A stretch of DNA of 64,000 bases from Luteimonas saliphila (lineage in GTDB: Bacteria; Pseudomonadota; Gammaproteobacteria; Xanthomonadales; Xanthomonadaceae): contig NZ_JAETWA010000042.1 of NCBI RefSeq assembly GCF_016774335.1, positions 385,121-449,120 of the forward strand, in the 5' to 3' direction. The translations under genes and the position numbers were made by a program. This document shows positions 8,428 through 17,598 of the stretch, one piece after another. A model generated the notes under the pieces. It was not told the DNA's origin, made no database searches, and saw only the letters and a program-made list of their open reading frames with translations. The first letter of the stretch is position 1. Every line of letters begins with the position of its first letter.

Positions 8428-9546
8428 TCACCAATCCATGTACATGAACCAGATCGCCGCCATCGCGTCGAACACGATCACCAGCGAGATCGTCTGCACC
8501 ACGCTGGAGGTCGTGCGCTCGCCCACCGACTGCGCCGTGCCCTTCACCTGCAGGCCTTCCAGGCAGCCGATCAGGCCGATCACCAGCGCGAACAGCGGCG
8601 CCTTCGACATGCCGATCAGGAAATGGCGCAGCTCCATCTGTTCGTGCATGCGCGCCAGGTACGCCTGCGGCGGGATGTCGAGGCTGAACGCGCCGACCGA
8701 CAGGCCGCCGAGCAGGCCGGAGAGCATCGCGATGAAGGTCAGCAGCGGCAGCATCACCAGCAGCGCGATCACGCGCGGAATCACCAGCAGCTCGACCGGA
8801 TCGAGGCCGAGGGTGCGGATCGCGTCGATCTCCTCGCGGCTGACCATGGCGCCGATCTGCGCGGTGAAGGCGCTGGCGGTGCGGCCGGCCAGCAGGATCG
8901 CCGTCAGCAGCACGCCGAACTCGCGCAGGAACGCGATCGACACCAGCTCGACCACGAAGATCGTGGCGCCGAAGTCGGCCAGGATCTGCGCACCGAGGAA
9001 CGCGATCACCGCGCCCACCAGGAACGACAGCAGCGCCACCAGGGGCACGGCGTCGAGCCCGACCTGCTCCATGTGGTGGATCGTGGGCGTGAGCCGGAAG
9101 CGGCGCGGGTCGAGGATCGTGCGACCTAGCTTGACCAGCGTTTCGCCGAGGAAGCTGACCAGCGCGACGACCTCGCGGGCGTTGTCCTGGACCGCGTGCC
9201 CCAGCCGCGCCAGCGCCGCGGCGAAACCGTACTCGCGCTTCGCCTTGGGGCGGTCGTCGTGCACGTCCTCGATCGCGGCCACCAGGGCGAGCTGGTCGTC
9301 GCGGAAGCGGAAGGTCGTGTAGTCGAGCTGCCTGCGTTCGGCATAGCGCAGCAACTGCAGCACGCCGACGGAATCGAGCCGGTCGACACCCGAGGCGTCG
9401 ATCGCCCCGATCGAGTCCGGGAGCTCGCGCAACGCGCGTCCGATCTCCAACGCGTGGTCGAGCGTCCAGCGGCCGCCCAGGCGCAGCAGGGTCGCGTCCT
9501 GTGGATCCGGCTCGGCGGTCGGCGGCTGGCTGGCTGGCACGGTCAT
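8428..9546 (-). CDS. mlaE: MlaE-family permease with N-terminal STAS domain
   Basis: 372 residues. Residues about 17-65 resemble a STAS domain (LGGRWTLDHALEIGRALREL, IDASGVDRLDSVGVLQLLRY), the fold of MlaB. From about residue 115 the sequence is an MlaE permease with about five hydrophobic segments and family motifs (MEQVGLDAVPLV, LREFGVLLTAILLAGRTASA, IGAMVSREEIDAIRTLG). Permease and STAS subunits, separate in E. coli (MlaE and MlaB), are therefore fused here. It is the first gene of the operon mlaE-mlaF-mlaD-lipoprotein and is divergent from the ThrE-like exporter gene. The ATG at 9546 places the STAS domain close to the N-terminus. Confidence 0.9.
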   Translation of the reverse strand: MTVPASQPPTAEPDPQDATLLRLGGRWTLDHALEIGRALRELPDSIGAIDASGVDRLDSVGVLQLLRYAERRQLDYTTFRFRDDQLALVAAIEDVHDDRPKAKREYGFAAALARLGHAVQDNAREVVALVSFLGETLVKLGRTILDPRRFRLTPTIHHMEQVGLDAVPLVALLSFLVGAVIAFLGAQILADFGATIFVVELVSIAFLREFGVLLTAILLAGRTASAFTAQIGAMVSREEIDAIRTLGLDPVELLVIPRVIALLVMLPLLTFIAMLSGLLGGLSVGAFSLDIPPQAYLARMHEQMELRHFLIGMSKAPLFALVIGLIGCLEGLQVKGTAQSVGERTTSSVVQTISLVIVFDAMAAIWFMYMDW

Positions 9547-9643
9547 CGGGGGCGAGGATACAGGGATCGCCGTGTCGGCAGCAGGAAGCCGGCCGGGTCC
9601 GCTGATGCCCTCGTGGCCGCGCCATGCGATCCTTCGCGACGCC

Positions 9644-10888
9644 ATGCCGACGATGCCCGCCAGCGCCACCTACGCCACGCGCATCGCGTTCATCGTCGAG
9701 CTCGCGGGGCACCTGCACCGCTACGGCACCACCTCGCAGCGCCTCGAGGGTGCGATCGTGTCGGTCGCTCGCCAGCTGGGACTCGACTGCGAGCCCTGGA
9801 GCAATCCCACCGGCCTGATCCTGAGCTTCAGCGATCCGCAGCGGCCGCCGGGCGAGAGCGACACCACGCGCGTGATTCGGCTGGCTCCCGGGGAAACCAA
9901 CCTCTACAAGCTGTGCGAGGCGGACAGGATCGCGGAAGAGGTGATGGCGGGCCGACTCGGCATCGCCGAAGGCCATGCCGCACTGCGGGCCCTGGATCGC
10001 GACACGGGCTGGCGCGGCAACCTGCAGCAGGTGCTGGGGTTCGGGCTTGCCGCGGCGAGCATGGCGGGAATGCTGCGGTTGCCGTGGCTGGATATCGCCA
10101 CGGCCGGCGTCATCGGCACGCTGGTGGGCCTGCTCGGCATCGCCAGCCGCGGCAGCCCGCAGATGAAGGAGGCCGACGACGCCATCGCCGGCATCGTCGC
10201 GGGTGGGCTGGCGGCTCTGGTGGCCACCTTCCTGGTGCCGTTGAACCTGAATACCGTGGTGATCGCCTCGATGATCGTGCTGATGCCGGGCATGGCGCTG
10301 ACCAATGCCTTCAGCGAGCTCACCAGCCAGCACCTGGTTTCGGGGACCGCGCGCCTGTTCGGCGCACTGACCACGCTGCTGAAGCTGACGGTGGGCACGA
10401 TGATCGCGCTGACCACGGTGCAGCTGCTGGGGCTGGAGCCGCAGGTGCGGGCCTGGCGACCGCAGCCGGTGTGGGTCGAGTGGGGCGCGGTGGTCACGGC
10501 CGCGTGGGCGTTCGCGGCGCTGTTCCGAGCCGGGCGCCGCGACTACCTGCTGGTGATGGCGGCGGCGATCGTGGGCTACTACATCTCGCGCATGGTGGGC
10601 CAATGGCTGGGCAGCCCGGTCGGCGTGTTCCTGTCGGCGCTGGTGGTCACCGTGGCCGGCAACGGCTACGCGCGCTGGATGCGCCGCCCGGGTGCCCTGA
10701 TCCGCGTGCCGGGCATCATCATGCTGGTTCCCGGCAGCACCAGCCTGCGCAGCCTGCTGGTGGCGGTGCAGCAGCAGGACGTGGCGGCCGGGCAGGACGC
10801 GGCGATCACCGTGGCCAACGTGCTGCTGGCGCTGATCGCCGGCCTGCTGATCGGCAACCTGCTGCTGCCGGCGCGCCGCAACCTGTAG
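9644..10888 (+). CDS. ThrE-family threonine/serine exporter-like membrane protein
   Basis: About 414 residues from the chosen ATG; in-frame starts at 9572 (GTG) and 9605 would add residues that do not look like family sequence. The soluble N-terminal part carries FIVELAGHLHRYGTTSQRLE, and a conserved GNLQQVLGFG segment precedes about ten hydrophobic segments. Both halves of the ThrE fold (ThrE and ThrE_2-like) are in one chain, with LMPGMALTNAFSEL in the first membrane half and VPGIIMLVPGSTSLR in the second. Actinobacterial ThrE exports threonine and serine; the substrate here is not proven. A strong terminator follows. Confidence 0.85.
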   Translation: MPTMPASATYATRIAFIVELAGHLHRYGTTSQRLEGAIVSVARQLGLDCEPWSNPTGLILSFSDPQRPPGESDTTRVIRLAPGETNLYKLCEADRIAEEVMAGRLGIAEGHAALRALDRDTGWRGNLQQVLGFGLAAASMAGMLRLPWLDIATAGVIGTLVGLLGIASRGSPQMKEADDAIAGIVAGGLAALVATFLVPLNLNTVVIASMIVLMPGMALTNAFSELTSQHLVSGTARLFGALTTLLKLTVGTMIALTTVQLLGLEPQVRAWRPQPVWVEWGAVVTAAWAFAALFRAGRRDYLLVMAAAIVGYYISRMVGQWLGSPVGVFLSALVVTVAGNGYARWMRRPGALIRVPGIIMLVPGSTSLRSLLVAVQQQDVAAGQDAAITVANVLLALIAGLLIGNLLLPARRNL

Positions 10889-10941
10889 TGCGGGCCCCGT
10901 TCGTGGTCGGGCCTGGCGTTCGCCTCTCCCCCGCATGAAGA

Positions 10942-10969
10942 AACGCCGGCTGTTCCGCCGGCGTTTCCT
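10942..10969 (+). terminator. Bidirectional terminator between the ThrE-like and H-NS-like genes
   Basis: A perfect 9-bp stem aacgccggc / gccggcgtt with loop tgttcc is flanked by an A run on the left (aagaaa) and tttcctc on the right. It can serve both convergent genes. Confidence 0.8.
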
Positions 10970-11008
10970 CATCGCAGAAGCTTCCCCTTGAAAGGAGGAA
11001 GCAGCGGC

Positions 11009-11389
11009 TCACTTCTTGATCAGGAAGTCCTCGGGCTTGCGACCCTTCTTGACCAGGGCCGCCATCCAGCGCGGCTGCTTGCCGCGGCCGGTCCAGGTTT
11101 CGGTCGGAACGGCGGGGTTGCGGTACTTGGGAGGCACCTTGCCCAGCTTGCGCCCGGTCTTCGCGGCCTTCTTCGTGGTCTTCTTCGCGGCCGGCGCCTT
11201 CGCCGATGCACCCGCGCGCCCGCCGAACAGCTCTTGGACCGTATAACCCTCGGCGGTGGCGAAATCGACGATGCGCTTGCGGATCGCGGCGATCGGCTTG
11301 CGCTTCCTCAGGGCGGTCTTGCGGCGCTTGGCCTCGGAAATCAGGGCGTCGAGCTGCTTCGGTGAAAATGCGGTCAAATCGATTGCCAT
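11009..11389 (-). CDS. H-NS family nucleoid-associated protein
   Basis: 126 residues. The N-terminal half is helical (MAIDLTAFSPKQLDALISEA, then a basic RRKTALRKRKPIAAIRKR) and would oligomerise. A Lys/Ala-rich linker follows. The C-terminal H-NS DNA-binding motif is TWTGRGKQPRWMAALVKKG. Proteins of this type silence AT-rich, often horizontally acquired DNA; a xanthomonad homologue, XvrA, also affects virulence genes. The internal ATG at 11389 is chosen because upstream in-frame sequence does not match the family. It is transcribed alone, convergent to the exporter. Confidence 0.88.
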   Translation of the reverse strand: MAIDLTAFSPKQLDALISEAKRRKTALRKRKPIAAIRKRIVDFATAEGYTVQELFGGRAGASAKAPAAKKTTKKAAKTGRKLGKVPPKYRNPAVPTETWTGRGKQPRWMAALVKKGRKPEDFLIKK

Positions 11390-11532
11390 GCAAACAAACT
11401 CCGGAATCTGGAAGGGAATGTCCCGTCCCTGGCACCGGTGCATGATAGTGGAATACGCGTGAGGACGATAAAACGCACCCGCGGCAATGCGCGAGCTCGA
11501 TTATCCTTCCGATTATCCCGGCGTCGCCGGTT

Positions 11533-13248
11533 TCATTCCCCGCGCAGGCGCGCCAGCAGCGAGGCGCGGTCGAGGTTCTCCGATGCGGCTGCGGTGCGCG
11601 CGCGATATTCGAACGTGCCCGAGGCCAGGCCGCGTTCGGACACGACGATCCGGTGCGGAATGCCGACCAGCTCGATGTCGGCGAACATCGGGCCGGGGCG
11701 CAGGCCGCGGTCGTCGAGCGCGACCTCGATCCCGGCCTCGCCCAGTTCGCGGTAGAGCGCCTCGGCCGCGGCGGCCACCTCGGCGTTGCCCTTGGGATTG
11801 ATCACGCACACCACCGCCTGCCACGGTGCCATCGGTGCCGGCCAGACGATGCCGGCCTCGTCGTGGTTCTGTTCGATCGCCGCGGCGACGATGCGCGACA
11901 CGCCGATGCCGTAGCAGCCCATCGCCGGATGCACGGCCCTGCCTTCGGCGTCGAGCACGGTGCAGCGCATCGCCTCGGAATACTTGCGGCCGAGCGCGAA
12001 CACGTGGCCGACCTCGATGCCGCGGGCGATGCCCAGCGTGCCCGCGCCGTCGGGCGAAGGATCGCCGGCGACGACGTTGCGGATGTCGGCGGTCTCGTCC
12101 GGCTCGGGCAGGTCGCGGCCCCAGTTGACGCCGGTCAGGTGGAAGCCGTCCTCGTTGGCGCCGACGACGAAGTCGGCCATCGCCGCGACGCTGCGGTCGG
12201 CGACGACGCGGATCTTCCCGCGCGCGTTGTACGGTCCGAGGAAGCCCGGTTCGGCCCCCAGGTGCTCGCGGATCTCGCCCTCGTTCGCCAGCCGATGGTC
12301 GGCCAGGCCGGGCAACTTGGACAGCTTGATCTCGTTGAGGGCATGGTCGCCGCGCACCAGCGCCAGCACGAACTGCGCGCTGCCTTCGGCGTCCACCCCC
12401 ATCAGCGCGACGGACTTCACCGTGCGCTGCAGCGGGATGCCGAGCAGGTCGGCGACGTCCTCGCAGGTCTTCTGGGTGGGGGTCTCGACCTTCTCCAGCG
12501 CCTGGCTGGCGGCGGGGCGCGGCTGCGTGCAGATCGCTTCGGCCAGTTCGACGTTCGCGGCGTAGCCGGACTCCTGCGCGAAGGCCAGGGCGTCCTCGCC
12601 CGAATCGGCCAGCACGTGGAATTCGTGGGATGCGCTGCCGCCGATCGCGCCGGTGTCGGCGAACACCGCGCGGAAGCGCAGCCCGAGCCGGGTGAAGACC
12701 CGCGCGTACGCGTCGTACATGTTGCGGTACTCGCGCTGCAGGTCCTCGTCGGTGACGTGGAACGAGTACGCGTCCTTCATGATGAATTCGCGCGCGCGCA
12801 TCACCCCGAAACGCGGCCGGATCTCGTCGCGGAACTTGCTGGTGATCTGGTAGAAGTTCACCGGCAGCTGCTTGTAGCTGGCGATCTCCTGGCGGAAGAA
12901 ATCGGTCACCGCCTCCTCGGCGGTGGGGGTGAAACAGTAGTCCTGGTCCCGGCGGTCGCGGATCTTGAGCAACTGGGGGCCGAACTTCCGCCAGCGGCCG
13001 CTTTCCTCCCACAACTCGCGCGGCTGCACCGAGGGCATCGCCATCTCGATCGCGCCGGCGCGGTCCATCTCCTCGCGCACGATCGATTCGACCTTGCGCA
13101 GCACCCGCAGCCCCAGCGGCGACCAGGTGTACAGGCCCGCGGCGAGCTTGCGGACCATGCCGGCCTTGAGCATCAGCCTGTGGCTGGCGATCTCGGCGTC
13201 GGCAGGCGTTTCCTTCTCTGTGTGGAGGTGGAACTGCGACAGGCGCAT
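11533..13248 (-). CDS. proS: Proline--tRNA ligase
   Basis: 571 residues, the normal length for bacterial-type class II ProRS. Motif 1 region: [20 protein letters not shown]. Motif 2 region: [20 protein letters not shown]. Between motifs 2 and 3 lies the editing (INS) domain, about residues 220-400. Motif 3 is [16 protein letters not shown], and an anticodon-binding domain follows ([12 protein letters not shown]). The ATG at 13248 ([10 protein letters not shown]) matches the family N-terminus; the longer upstream open frame does not. Confidence 0.96.
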   Translation of the reverse strand: MRLSQFHLHTEKETPADAEIASHRLMLKAGMVRKLAAGLYTWSPLGLRVLRKVESIVREEMDRAGAIEMAMPSVQPRELWEESGRWRKFGPQLLKIRDRRDQDYCFTPTAEEAVTDFFRQEIASYKQLPVNFYQITSKFRDEIRPRFGVMRAREFIMKDAYSFHVTDEDLQREYRNMYDAYARVFTRLGLRFRAVFADTGAIGGSASHEFHVLADSGEDALAFAQESGYAANVELAEAICTQPRPAASQALEKVETPTQKTCEDVADLLGIPLQRTVKSVALMGVDAEGSAQFVLALVRGDHALNEIKLSKLPGLADHRLANEGEIREHLGAEPGFLGPYNARGKIRVVADRSVAAMADFVVGANEDGFHLTGVNWGRDLPEPDETADIRNVVAGDPSPDGAGTLGIARGIEVGHVFALGRKYSEAMRCTVLDAEGRAVHPAMGCYGIGVSRIVAAAIEQNHDEAGIVWPAPMAPWQAVVCVINPKGNAEVAAAAEALYRELGEAGIEVALDDRGLRPGPMFADIELVGIPHRIVVSERGLASGTFEYRARTAAASENLDRASLLARLRGE

Positions 13249-13312
13249 CGGCGGGCTCGGGGCGGAGGGAGGCGCATTTTGCCACGCGCGCCCGCCGGAT
13301 CCCGTCTCGCGT

Positions 13313-13615
13313 TCAGCGCGCGGCTTCGATCGCCGGGTTGGGGTCGATGGTGTTGCGGCGCTCGAGCGCGGCCACGTCCACCATCGTGTAGGCGCGGTCC
13401 TTCGGCGGGATATCGGTGATCTGCACGATGCCGGCGTCGTCGCGCCATCGGTACAGGGCGGGTCCCGTGGGCGCCGTGCGCGCCTCGCCCGGCGGTGTGT
13501 CGGGAACGGGGTCGCCGGCGTCGGTCGCCAGGGAGGGCCGCTCCTCGCGCGTGAGCCACCATGCCAGCGCACCGGCACCGAGGGCACCCGCGACGACGGC
13601 CCAGGCCAGCCTCAC
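13313..13615 (-). CDS. DUF4124 domain protein
   Basis: 100 residues with one N-terminal hydrophobic helix ([18 protein letters not shown]), a Pro/Ala-rich linker and a DUF4124-like segment ([20 protein letters not shown]) near residues 53-75. This short domain is found in many proteobacterial envelope proteins and has no established function. It lies next to a second DUF4124 gene in the same direction, and the two probably arose by duplication. Confidence 0.75.
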   Translation of the reverse strand: MRLAWAVVAGALGAGALAWWLTREERPSLATDAGDPVPDTPPGEARTAPTGPALYRWRDDAGIVQITDIPPKDRAYTMVDVAALERRNTIDPNPAIEAAR

Positions 13616-13622
13616 GACGGGC

Positions 13623-14009
13623 CTAGGCAGCCGGCGTGGTGCAGTAGGCCTTCACCGCCGCGTTCGCCAGTTCGAGCTGGCTGGCGCGCTCGGCATCGTT
13701 CAGGGCGCGCCCCGGCTGCCCGTCTTCCCCCGCTTCGTGTACCGGCCGGTTGCCGGCCAGGGCCGCCACGTTGGCGCGCGCGGCCGCGCACTGGGGGTTG
13801 TCGGCAGGGGCTTCGGTCTGCGCCGCCTGCAGCGCCGTGCCCGCACCGGCGCTGGTGATCTGGCGCTGCTGGTAGCTGCCCTTGGGCGGCGGCGTCTGCG
13901 AGTAGTGGGTCACGCCGTTGGCGTCCTTCCACTGGTAGACCTCGGCGGCGTACGCGGTGGACGCGGCAAGCAGTCCGGCGGCAAGCGCCAGCAAGGGGAG
14001 GCGGGGCAT
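13623..14009 (-). CDS. Periplasmic DUF4124 domain protein
   Basis: 128 residues. A cleavable signal peptide (MPRLPLLALAAGLLAASTAYA) is followed directly by the DUF4124 motif EVYQWKDANGVTHYSQTPPP. The C-terminal half is Ala-rich with two cysteines (NPQCAA, AYCTTPAA) that could pair in the periplasm. The function is unknown. The ATG at 14009 is chosen because the signal peptide begins there. It lies 7 nt upstream of the companion DUF4124 gene. Confidence 0.78.
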   Translation of the reverse strand: MPRLPLLALAAGLLAASTAYAAEVYQWKDANGVTHYSQTPPPKGSYQQRQITSAGAGTALQAAQTEAPADNPQCAAARANVAALAGNRPVHEAGEDGQPGRALNDAERASQLELANAAVKAYCTTPAA

Positions 14010-14173
14010 CGCGAGAGTCCTGCAGGAGCGTGGTCGTGGCGCGATTGCAGCATCGCCGTGTCGCCGACGCAAGCGCGGCGCGGCGGAAACGTGAACTGCC
14101 GGCACGGTCCGCGCCCCGCGCGGCTCCCGGGCGCCTGTCCGTGTGGGACCAACCGGGGCCGCTCCGGCGGCGC

Positions 14174-14179
14174 TACACT
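14174..14179 (+). promoter_or_regulatory. Candidate -10 box just upstream of pssA
   Basis: TACACT ends 6 nt before the pssA ATG. If functional, the transcript would start at or next to the ATG, making it leaderless or nearly so. No good -35 hexamer is visible. Confidence 0.3.
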
Positions 14180-14185
14180 GCGCCG

Positions 14186-14959
14186 ATGGAGCCCCAGAAC
14201 CCAGTGCCGCCGCGCGGCCGCGGCATCTACCTGCTGCCCAACCTGTTCACTACCGGCGGCCTGTTCGCGGGCTTCTTCGCCATCATCGCCGCGTCCCAGG
14301 GGCGCTATGGCGCGGCCTGCATCGCGATCTTCGTGGCCGGCGTCCTCGACGGCATCGACGGCCGGGTCGCGCGGCTGACCAATACCCAGAGCGAGTTCGG
14401 CGTGCAGTACGACTCGCTGGCCGACCTGGTCAGCTTCGGCATGGCGCCGGCGCTGGTGATGTACCACTGGGCGCTGATGTCGATGAAGCTCGATGGGGTG
14501 ACCCTGGGCAAGGTCGGCTGGCTGGCCGCCTTCCTTTACGCCGCCTGCGCCGCGTTGCGGCTGGCGCGGTTCAACAGCCAGGTGGGGCTGGTCGACAAGC
14601 GCTGGTTCGTCGGCCTCGCCAGTCCCGCCGCCGCGGGACTGATGGCGAGCTTCGTCTGGACCTGCCACGAACTCGGCTTCGTCGGCGAAGAACTGCGTTA
14701 CGTGGCGCTGGCGGTGACGGTGGTGGCGGGCCTGCTGATGGTCAGTCGCCTGCGCTACAACAGTTTCAAGGGCAGCGGCAGCGGGCCGAAGGCCGAACGC
14801 GTGCCGTTCGTCGCGCTGCCGATCGCCGTGGGCGCGCTGATCGCGCTGTGGGTCGATCCACCGAAGACGCTGCTGGCGGTTGCGGCGGTGTATGCGTTGT
14901 CCGGACCGGTGCTGTGGTTCTGGCGCCGGCACGACGCCGGCCGAGTGGAATCGGCATGA
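14186..14959 (+). CDS. pssA: CDP-diacylglycerol--serine O-phosphatidyltransferase
   Basis: 257 residues with about eight transmembrane segments. The CDP-alcohol phosphotransferase signature DX2DGX2ARX8GX3DX3D is complete, starting at the first Asp of DGIDGRVARL and ending in YDSLAD. The enzyme makes phosphatidylserine, the precursor of phosphatidylethanolamine, in the inner membrane. NLFTTGGLFAGFFAI near the N-terminus and RLARFNSQ are also typical of the bacterial type II PssA. No ribosome binding site precedes the ATG. The stop overlaps the next gene's ATG. Confidence 0.93.
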   Translation: MEPQNPVPPRGRGIYLLPNLFTTGGLFAGFFAIIAASQGRYGAACIAIFVAGVLDGIDGRVARLTNTQSEFGVQYDSLADLVSFGMAPALVMYHWALMSMKLDGVTLGKVGWLAAFLYAACAALRLARFNSQVGLVDKRWFVGLASPAAAGLMASFVWTCHELGFVGEELRYVALAVTVVAGLLMVSRLRYNSFKGSGSGPKAERVPFVALPIAVGALIALWVDPPKTLLAVAAVYALSGPVLWFWRRHDAGRVESA

Positions 14960-15279
14960 GGCTGGACCCGCTGCAGCGCGAGATCCTCGCGGAGATGGGT
15001 TACACCGTGTATGCCCTGCAGGGAGAGGAGGCCGCGGGGGCGGAAACCGTTCCGGCCGCCGCGATGCCGCCGCCATCGGCGAACGCGACCGCTGCGCAAG
15101 GGAGCGACCGCGATCCGCTGCTGCGGGCGCTGCTGCGCGCGGCCGGCCGGGACGCGCGCGATGCCGAGGCGCTGGCGCTGTGCCGCAGCCTGGTGCCGCC
15201 GGACGGACTGCGCGATGCGCGTTCCCGCCGTGCGCTGTGGCCGCGGCTGCGTGGATTGCGCGCCCGAACCGCACGGTGA
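14956..15279 (+). CDS. Small protein, possible DNA polymerase III psi subunit (HolD-like)
   Basis: 107 residues, overlapping pssA by ATGA and rimI by GTGA, so translation of the three is probably coupled. The N-terminus LQREILAEMGYTVYALQGE loosely resembles the start of HolD, where a short N-terminal peptide binds the chi subunit. The middle is low-complexity Ala/Pro and the C-terminus is Arg-rich. In E. coli holD directly precedes rimI, and this gene occupies the same position. The holC partner (chi) is at 20719. The HolD identity rests mainly on position and weak similarity, and the gene could be unrelated. Confidence 0.5.
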   Translation: MRLDPLQREILAEMGYTVYALQGEEAAGAETVPAAAMPPPSANATAAQGSDRDPLLRALLRAAGRDARDAEALALCRSLVPPDGLRDARSRRALWPRLRGLRARTAR

Positions 15280-15779
15280 GCGCGGTGGCCGCCGACGCCG
15301 GTCGCGCGCGGGCCTCGATGCGGCCGATGCGCGAGGACGATCTCGACGAGATCATGCGGATCGAACTGCGCGCGTATCCATTCCCGTGGACGATCGGCAT
15401 CTTCCGCGACTGCCTGCGCGCCGGCTATCCGGCCTGGGTGCTGCAGGCCGATGCGCGCCTGATCGGCTACGGCGTGCTGAGCGTCGCCGCGGACGAGGCG
15501 CACGTGCTGAACGTGTGCGTCGACCCGGCCGATCAGGGGCAGGGGCACGGCCGGCGGCTGTTGCGCGGTCTGGAGCGGGTCGCGCGCGGCCTGCGCGTGC
15601 AGCGCGTGTTCCTGGAGGTGCGACCGTCCAATCCGACCGCGATCGCGCTGTACCACGACGAGGGTTTCAACGAGATCGGACGCCGTCCGCGCTATTACCC
15701 CGCGCACGAAGGGCGCGAGGACGCGATCGTGATGGCGAAGGAACTGCTGTCCGACGCGCCGACGCGAATGCCGTCGTAG
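15276..15779 (+). CDS. rimI: Ribosomal protein bS18 N-alanine acetyltransferase
   Basis: 167 residues, GNAT fold. MRPMREDDLDEIMRIELRAY is the typical RimI opening, with FPWTIGIFRDCL after it. The acetyl-CoA loop appears as VDPADQGQGHGRRLL, followed by FLEVRPSNPTAIALYHDEGF and RPRYYPAHEGREDAIVM. RimI acetylates the N-terminal alanine of ribosomal protein S18. A GTG overlapping the previous stop gives about 14 extra residues before MRPMRED; an internal ATG there is the alternative start. Confidence 0.9.
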   Translation: MSAVAADAGRARASMRPMREDDLDEIMRIELRAYPFPWTIGIFRDCLRAGYPAWVLQADARLIGYGVLSVAADEAHVLNVCVDPADQGQGHGRRLLRGLERVARGLRVQRVFLEVRPSNPTAIALYHDEGFNEIGRRPRYYPAHEGREDAIVMAKELLSDAPTRMPS

Positions 15780-15925
15780 GAGGGGACCGGTCGCCGCCTG
15801 ACGATCCGGGCACCTTCGCCGCGGGAGCCAGTCAACCGGTGCACGACGCCGCGGCACGGTCGACGCCAGGTGAGGGCCGGGCCCTTCTCGACGCCGGCCT
15901 GCCGCGTGCAGCGGGGGCCGGCGGC

Positions 15926-17527
15926 TCAGAACTCCGGATCGCGCCACGCGATCTCGCCGTCGATCACCGTCAACAGGCTGCGGGTTCCGGGCAGCGCCTG
16001 CGCGGGCAGTTCCGGGTCCAGCACGTCCTGCGACAGCACCGCGAAGTCGGCGAGGTAACCCGCGACCAGCTTGCCCTTCTCGTGTTCGGTGGACTCGGCA
16101 TACGCGCTGCCGCGGGTGTAGGCGCGCAAGGCCTGTTCGCGGGTCAGCGCCTGATCGGGGCGCGTCGACGGCGTGGTGGCGAACATCAGGTTGAGCCACG
16201 GGTTCGGTGGGCCATCGCTGCCCAGCGCCAGCGGCAGGCCGGCATCGAGCAGGCCCGAGAGCGGCGAGAACCCGCGTGCGCGCACGAGCGCGCTGAACGG
16301 GTGCGCTTCGGGCACGGCGAAATGGGACGGATTCTGCACCACCACGATGCCGAAGCTCGCCGCTCGCGCCAGCAGGTCCGGGGTCAGTCCATCCCCATGT
16401 TCGAACCGCAACCGGTGTTCGCGCCACTGCGCCGGCGGCGCGATGGCTTCCATCGCGTCCATGATCGCGATCGCGGCGACGTCGCCGCCCACGTGCAGCA
16501 ACACCTGGTCCCCGCGCGCCAGGATCTCGCGCAGCAGCGCTTCGATCTGCGCCTGGTCGAAGTTCAGGCGGCCGTTGCCGCCCGTGTCGGGATAGGGCGC
16601 GCGCAGAGGTGCGGCCTGATCCACCGGCGTGCCGTCGATGATCCACTTGGTGCCCGACACGGTGATCCGTGGTGCATCGGCAGGATGTTTCACCAGGGTA
16701 TCGGTGACGACAGGTTCGTCGTGCGAGGCGGGTGTCGGGAATCGGATGAGCCGCAGCCTCGAGCGGGCGCCCGCGTCGATCCAGAGGCCGACAAAGCGTT
16801 CCGGCGGCATCCACGGCATCACCTGCAGCGTCGTCGTGCCCCACTTCAGGGTGGCCTGCGAATAGCGCTGGATCGACTGCAGTTCCTCGGCGTCCGGGTG
16901 GGGCGGCAGTTGCGCGAGGATGCGCCAATGGGCGTACTCGTAGACGCGTCCATCGAATGCGCCGTCCGCCCCCTTTCCGTACCAGCCGCCCGGGACCGCG
17001 ATGGCGGGGTCGAGGCCGAGTTCGCGCTGTGCGACGCTGTTGAGCAGCAACCCATGGCCGGTGAACATCTGCAACTGGACCGGACGTGTCGGATGCAGCG
17101 CGTCGAGCCTGGCTTGATGCCAGCCCGGATCGGTCCAGATGGCACCACCGATGTCGCCCGTGATCCAGCCCTCGCCATCGGCCGGTTGCGCCTGCAGTGC
17201 GGCCACGAGCTGGTCGCTGGTGGATTCGGGGAACGGCAGGTCGAGTTGCGTCGAGGGCGGACTGGTGCCGAGGTGGACATGGGCATCGTTGATGCCGGGT
17301 ACCACGCGGCGTCCGCCGAGGTCGATCCGGACGGCGGTTTCGGACACGGTGGCCGCCACCACGGCATCGTCCCCGACCGCCACGATGCGACCATCGCGCA
17401 CGGCTATCGCACTGGCCTGGGGTTGCCGCTCGTCGCCGGTCCAGAGGCGGCCGTTGACCAGCAGAATTTCGGCCGCATGCATGGGCGGGGCGAGCAGCAG
17501 GCATCCAAGCAGCAGGGCGAGGCGCAT
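15926..17527 (-). CDS. Exported amidohydrolase (YtcJ-like)
   Basis: 533 residues with a signal peptide (MRLALLLGCLLLAPPMHA). The metal-dependent amidohydrolase fold is visible from LVNGRLWTGDERQPQASAIA, with the metal site NDAHVHLG near residue 87, a lysine-containing VSGTKWIIDGTP strand, a histidine in LLHVGGD, and GSDGPPNPW near the C-terminal end of the barrel. YtcJ-like enzymes hydrolyse C-N bonds of varied substrates; the substrate here is unknown. A 9-bp stem-loop at 17532-17559 may cover its ribosome binding site. Confidence 0.85.
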   Translation of the reverse strand: MRLALLLGCLLLAPPMHAAEILLVNGRLWTGDERQPQASAIAVRDGRIVAVGDDAVVAATVSETAVRIDLGGRRVVPGINDAHVHLGTSPPSTQLDLPFPESTSDQLVAALQAQPADGEGWITGDIGGAIWTDPGWHQARLDALHPTRPVQLQMFTGHGLLLNSVAQRELGLDPAIAVPGGWYGKGADGAFDGRVYEYAHWRILAQLPPHPDAEELQSIQRYSQATLKWGTTTLQVMPWMPPERFVGLWIDAGARSRLRLIRFPTPASHDEPVVTDTLVKHPADAPRITVSGTKWIIDGTPVDQAAPLRAPYPDTGGNGRLNFDQAQIEALLREILARGDQVLLHVGGDVAAIAIMDAMEAIAPPAQWREHRLRFEHGDGLTPDLLARAASFGIVVVQNPSHFAVPEAHPFSALVRARGFSPLSGLLDAGLPLALGSDGPPNPWLNLMFATTPSTRPDQALTREQALRAYTRGSAYAESTEHEKGKLVAGYLADFAVLSQDVLDPELPAQALPGTRSLLTVIDGEIAWRDPEF

Positions 17528-17531
17528 GGCG

Positions 17532-17559
17532 GTTCTCCGGGGAATGTGCTCCGGAGAAC
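17532..17559 (-). promoter_or_regulatory. Stem-loop overlapping the amidohydrolase ribosome binding site
   Basis: Read on the minus strand, gttctccgg, a 10-nt loop and ccggagaac form a perfect 9-bp stem. The 3' arm contains the GGAG of the amidohydrolase SD, 7 nt before its ATG. The fold would hide the SD. There is no T run on either side, so a terminator is less likely. Confidence 0.45.
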
Positions 17560-17598
17560 GGGAAAACCGCGCGACGTCTGACAGACGGCAGGCGCGGG

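Noticed and set aside
8420..10972. Long minus-strand open frame covering mlaE and the ThrE-like gene
   Set aside because: It reads through the opposite-strand exporter, which has clear membrane segments and motifs; the frame itself is His/Arg/Gln-rich shadow sequence.
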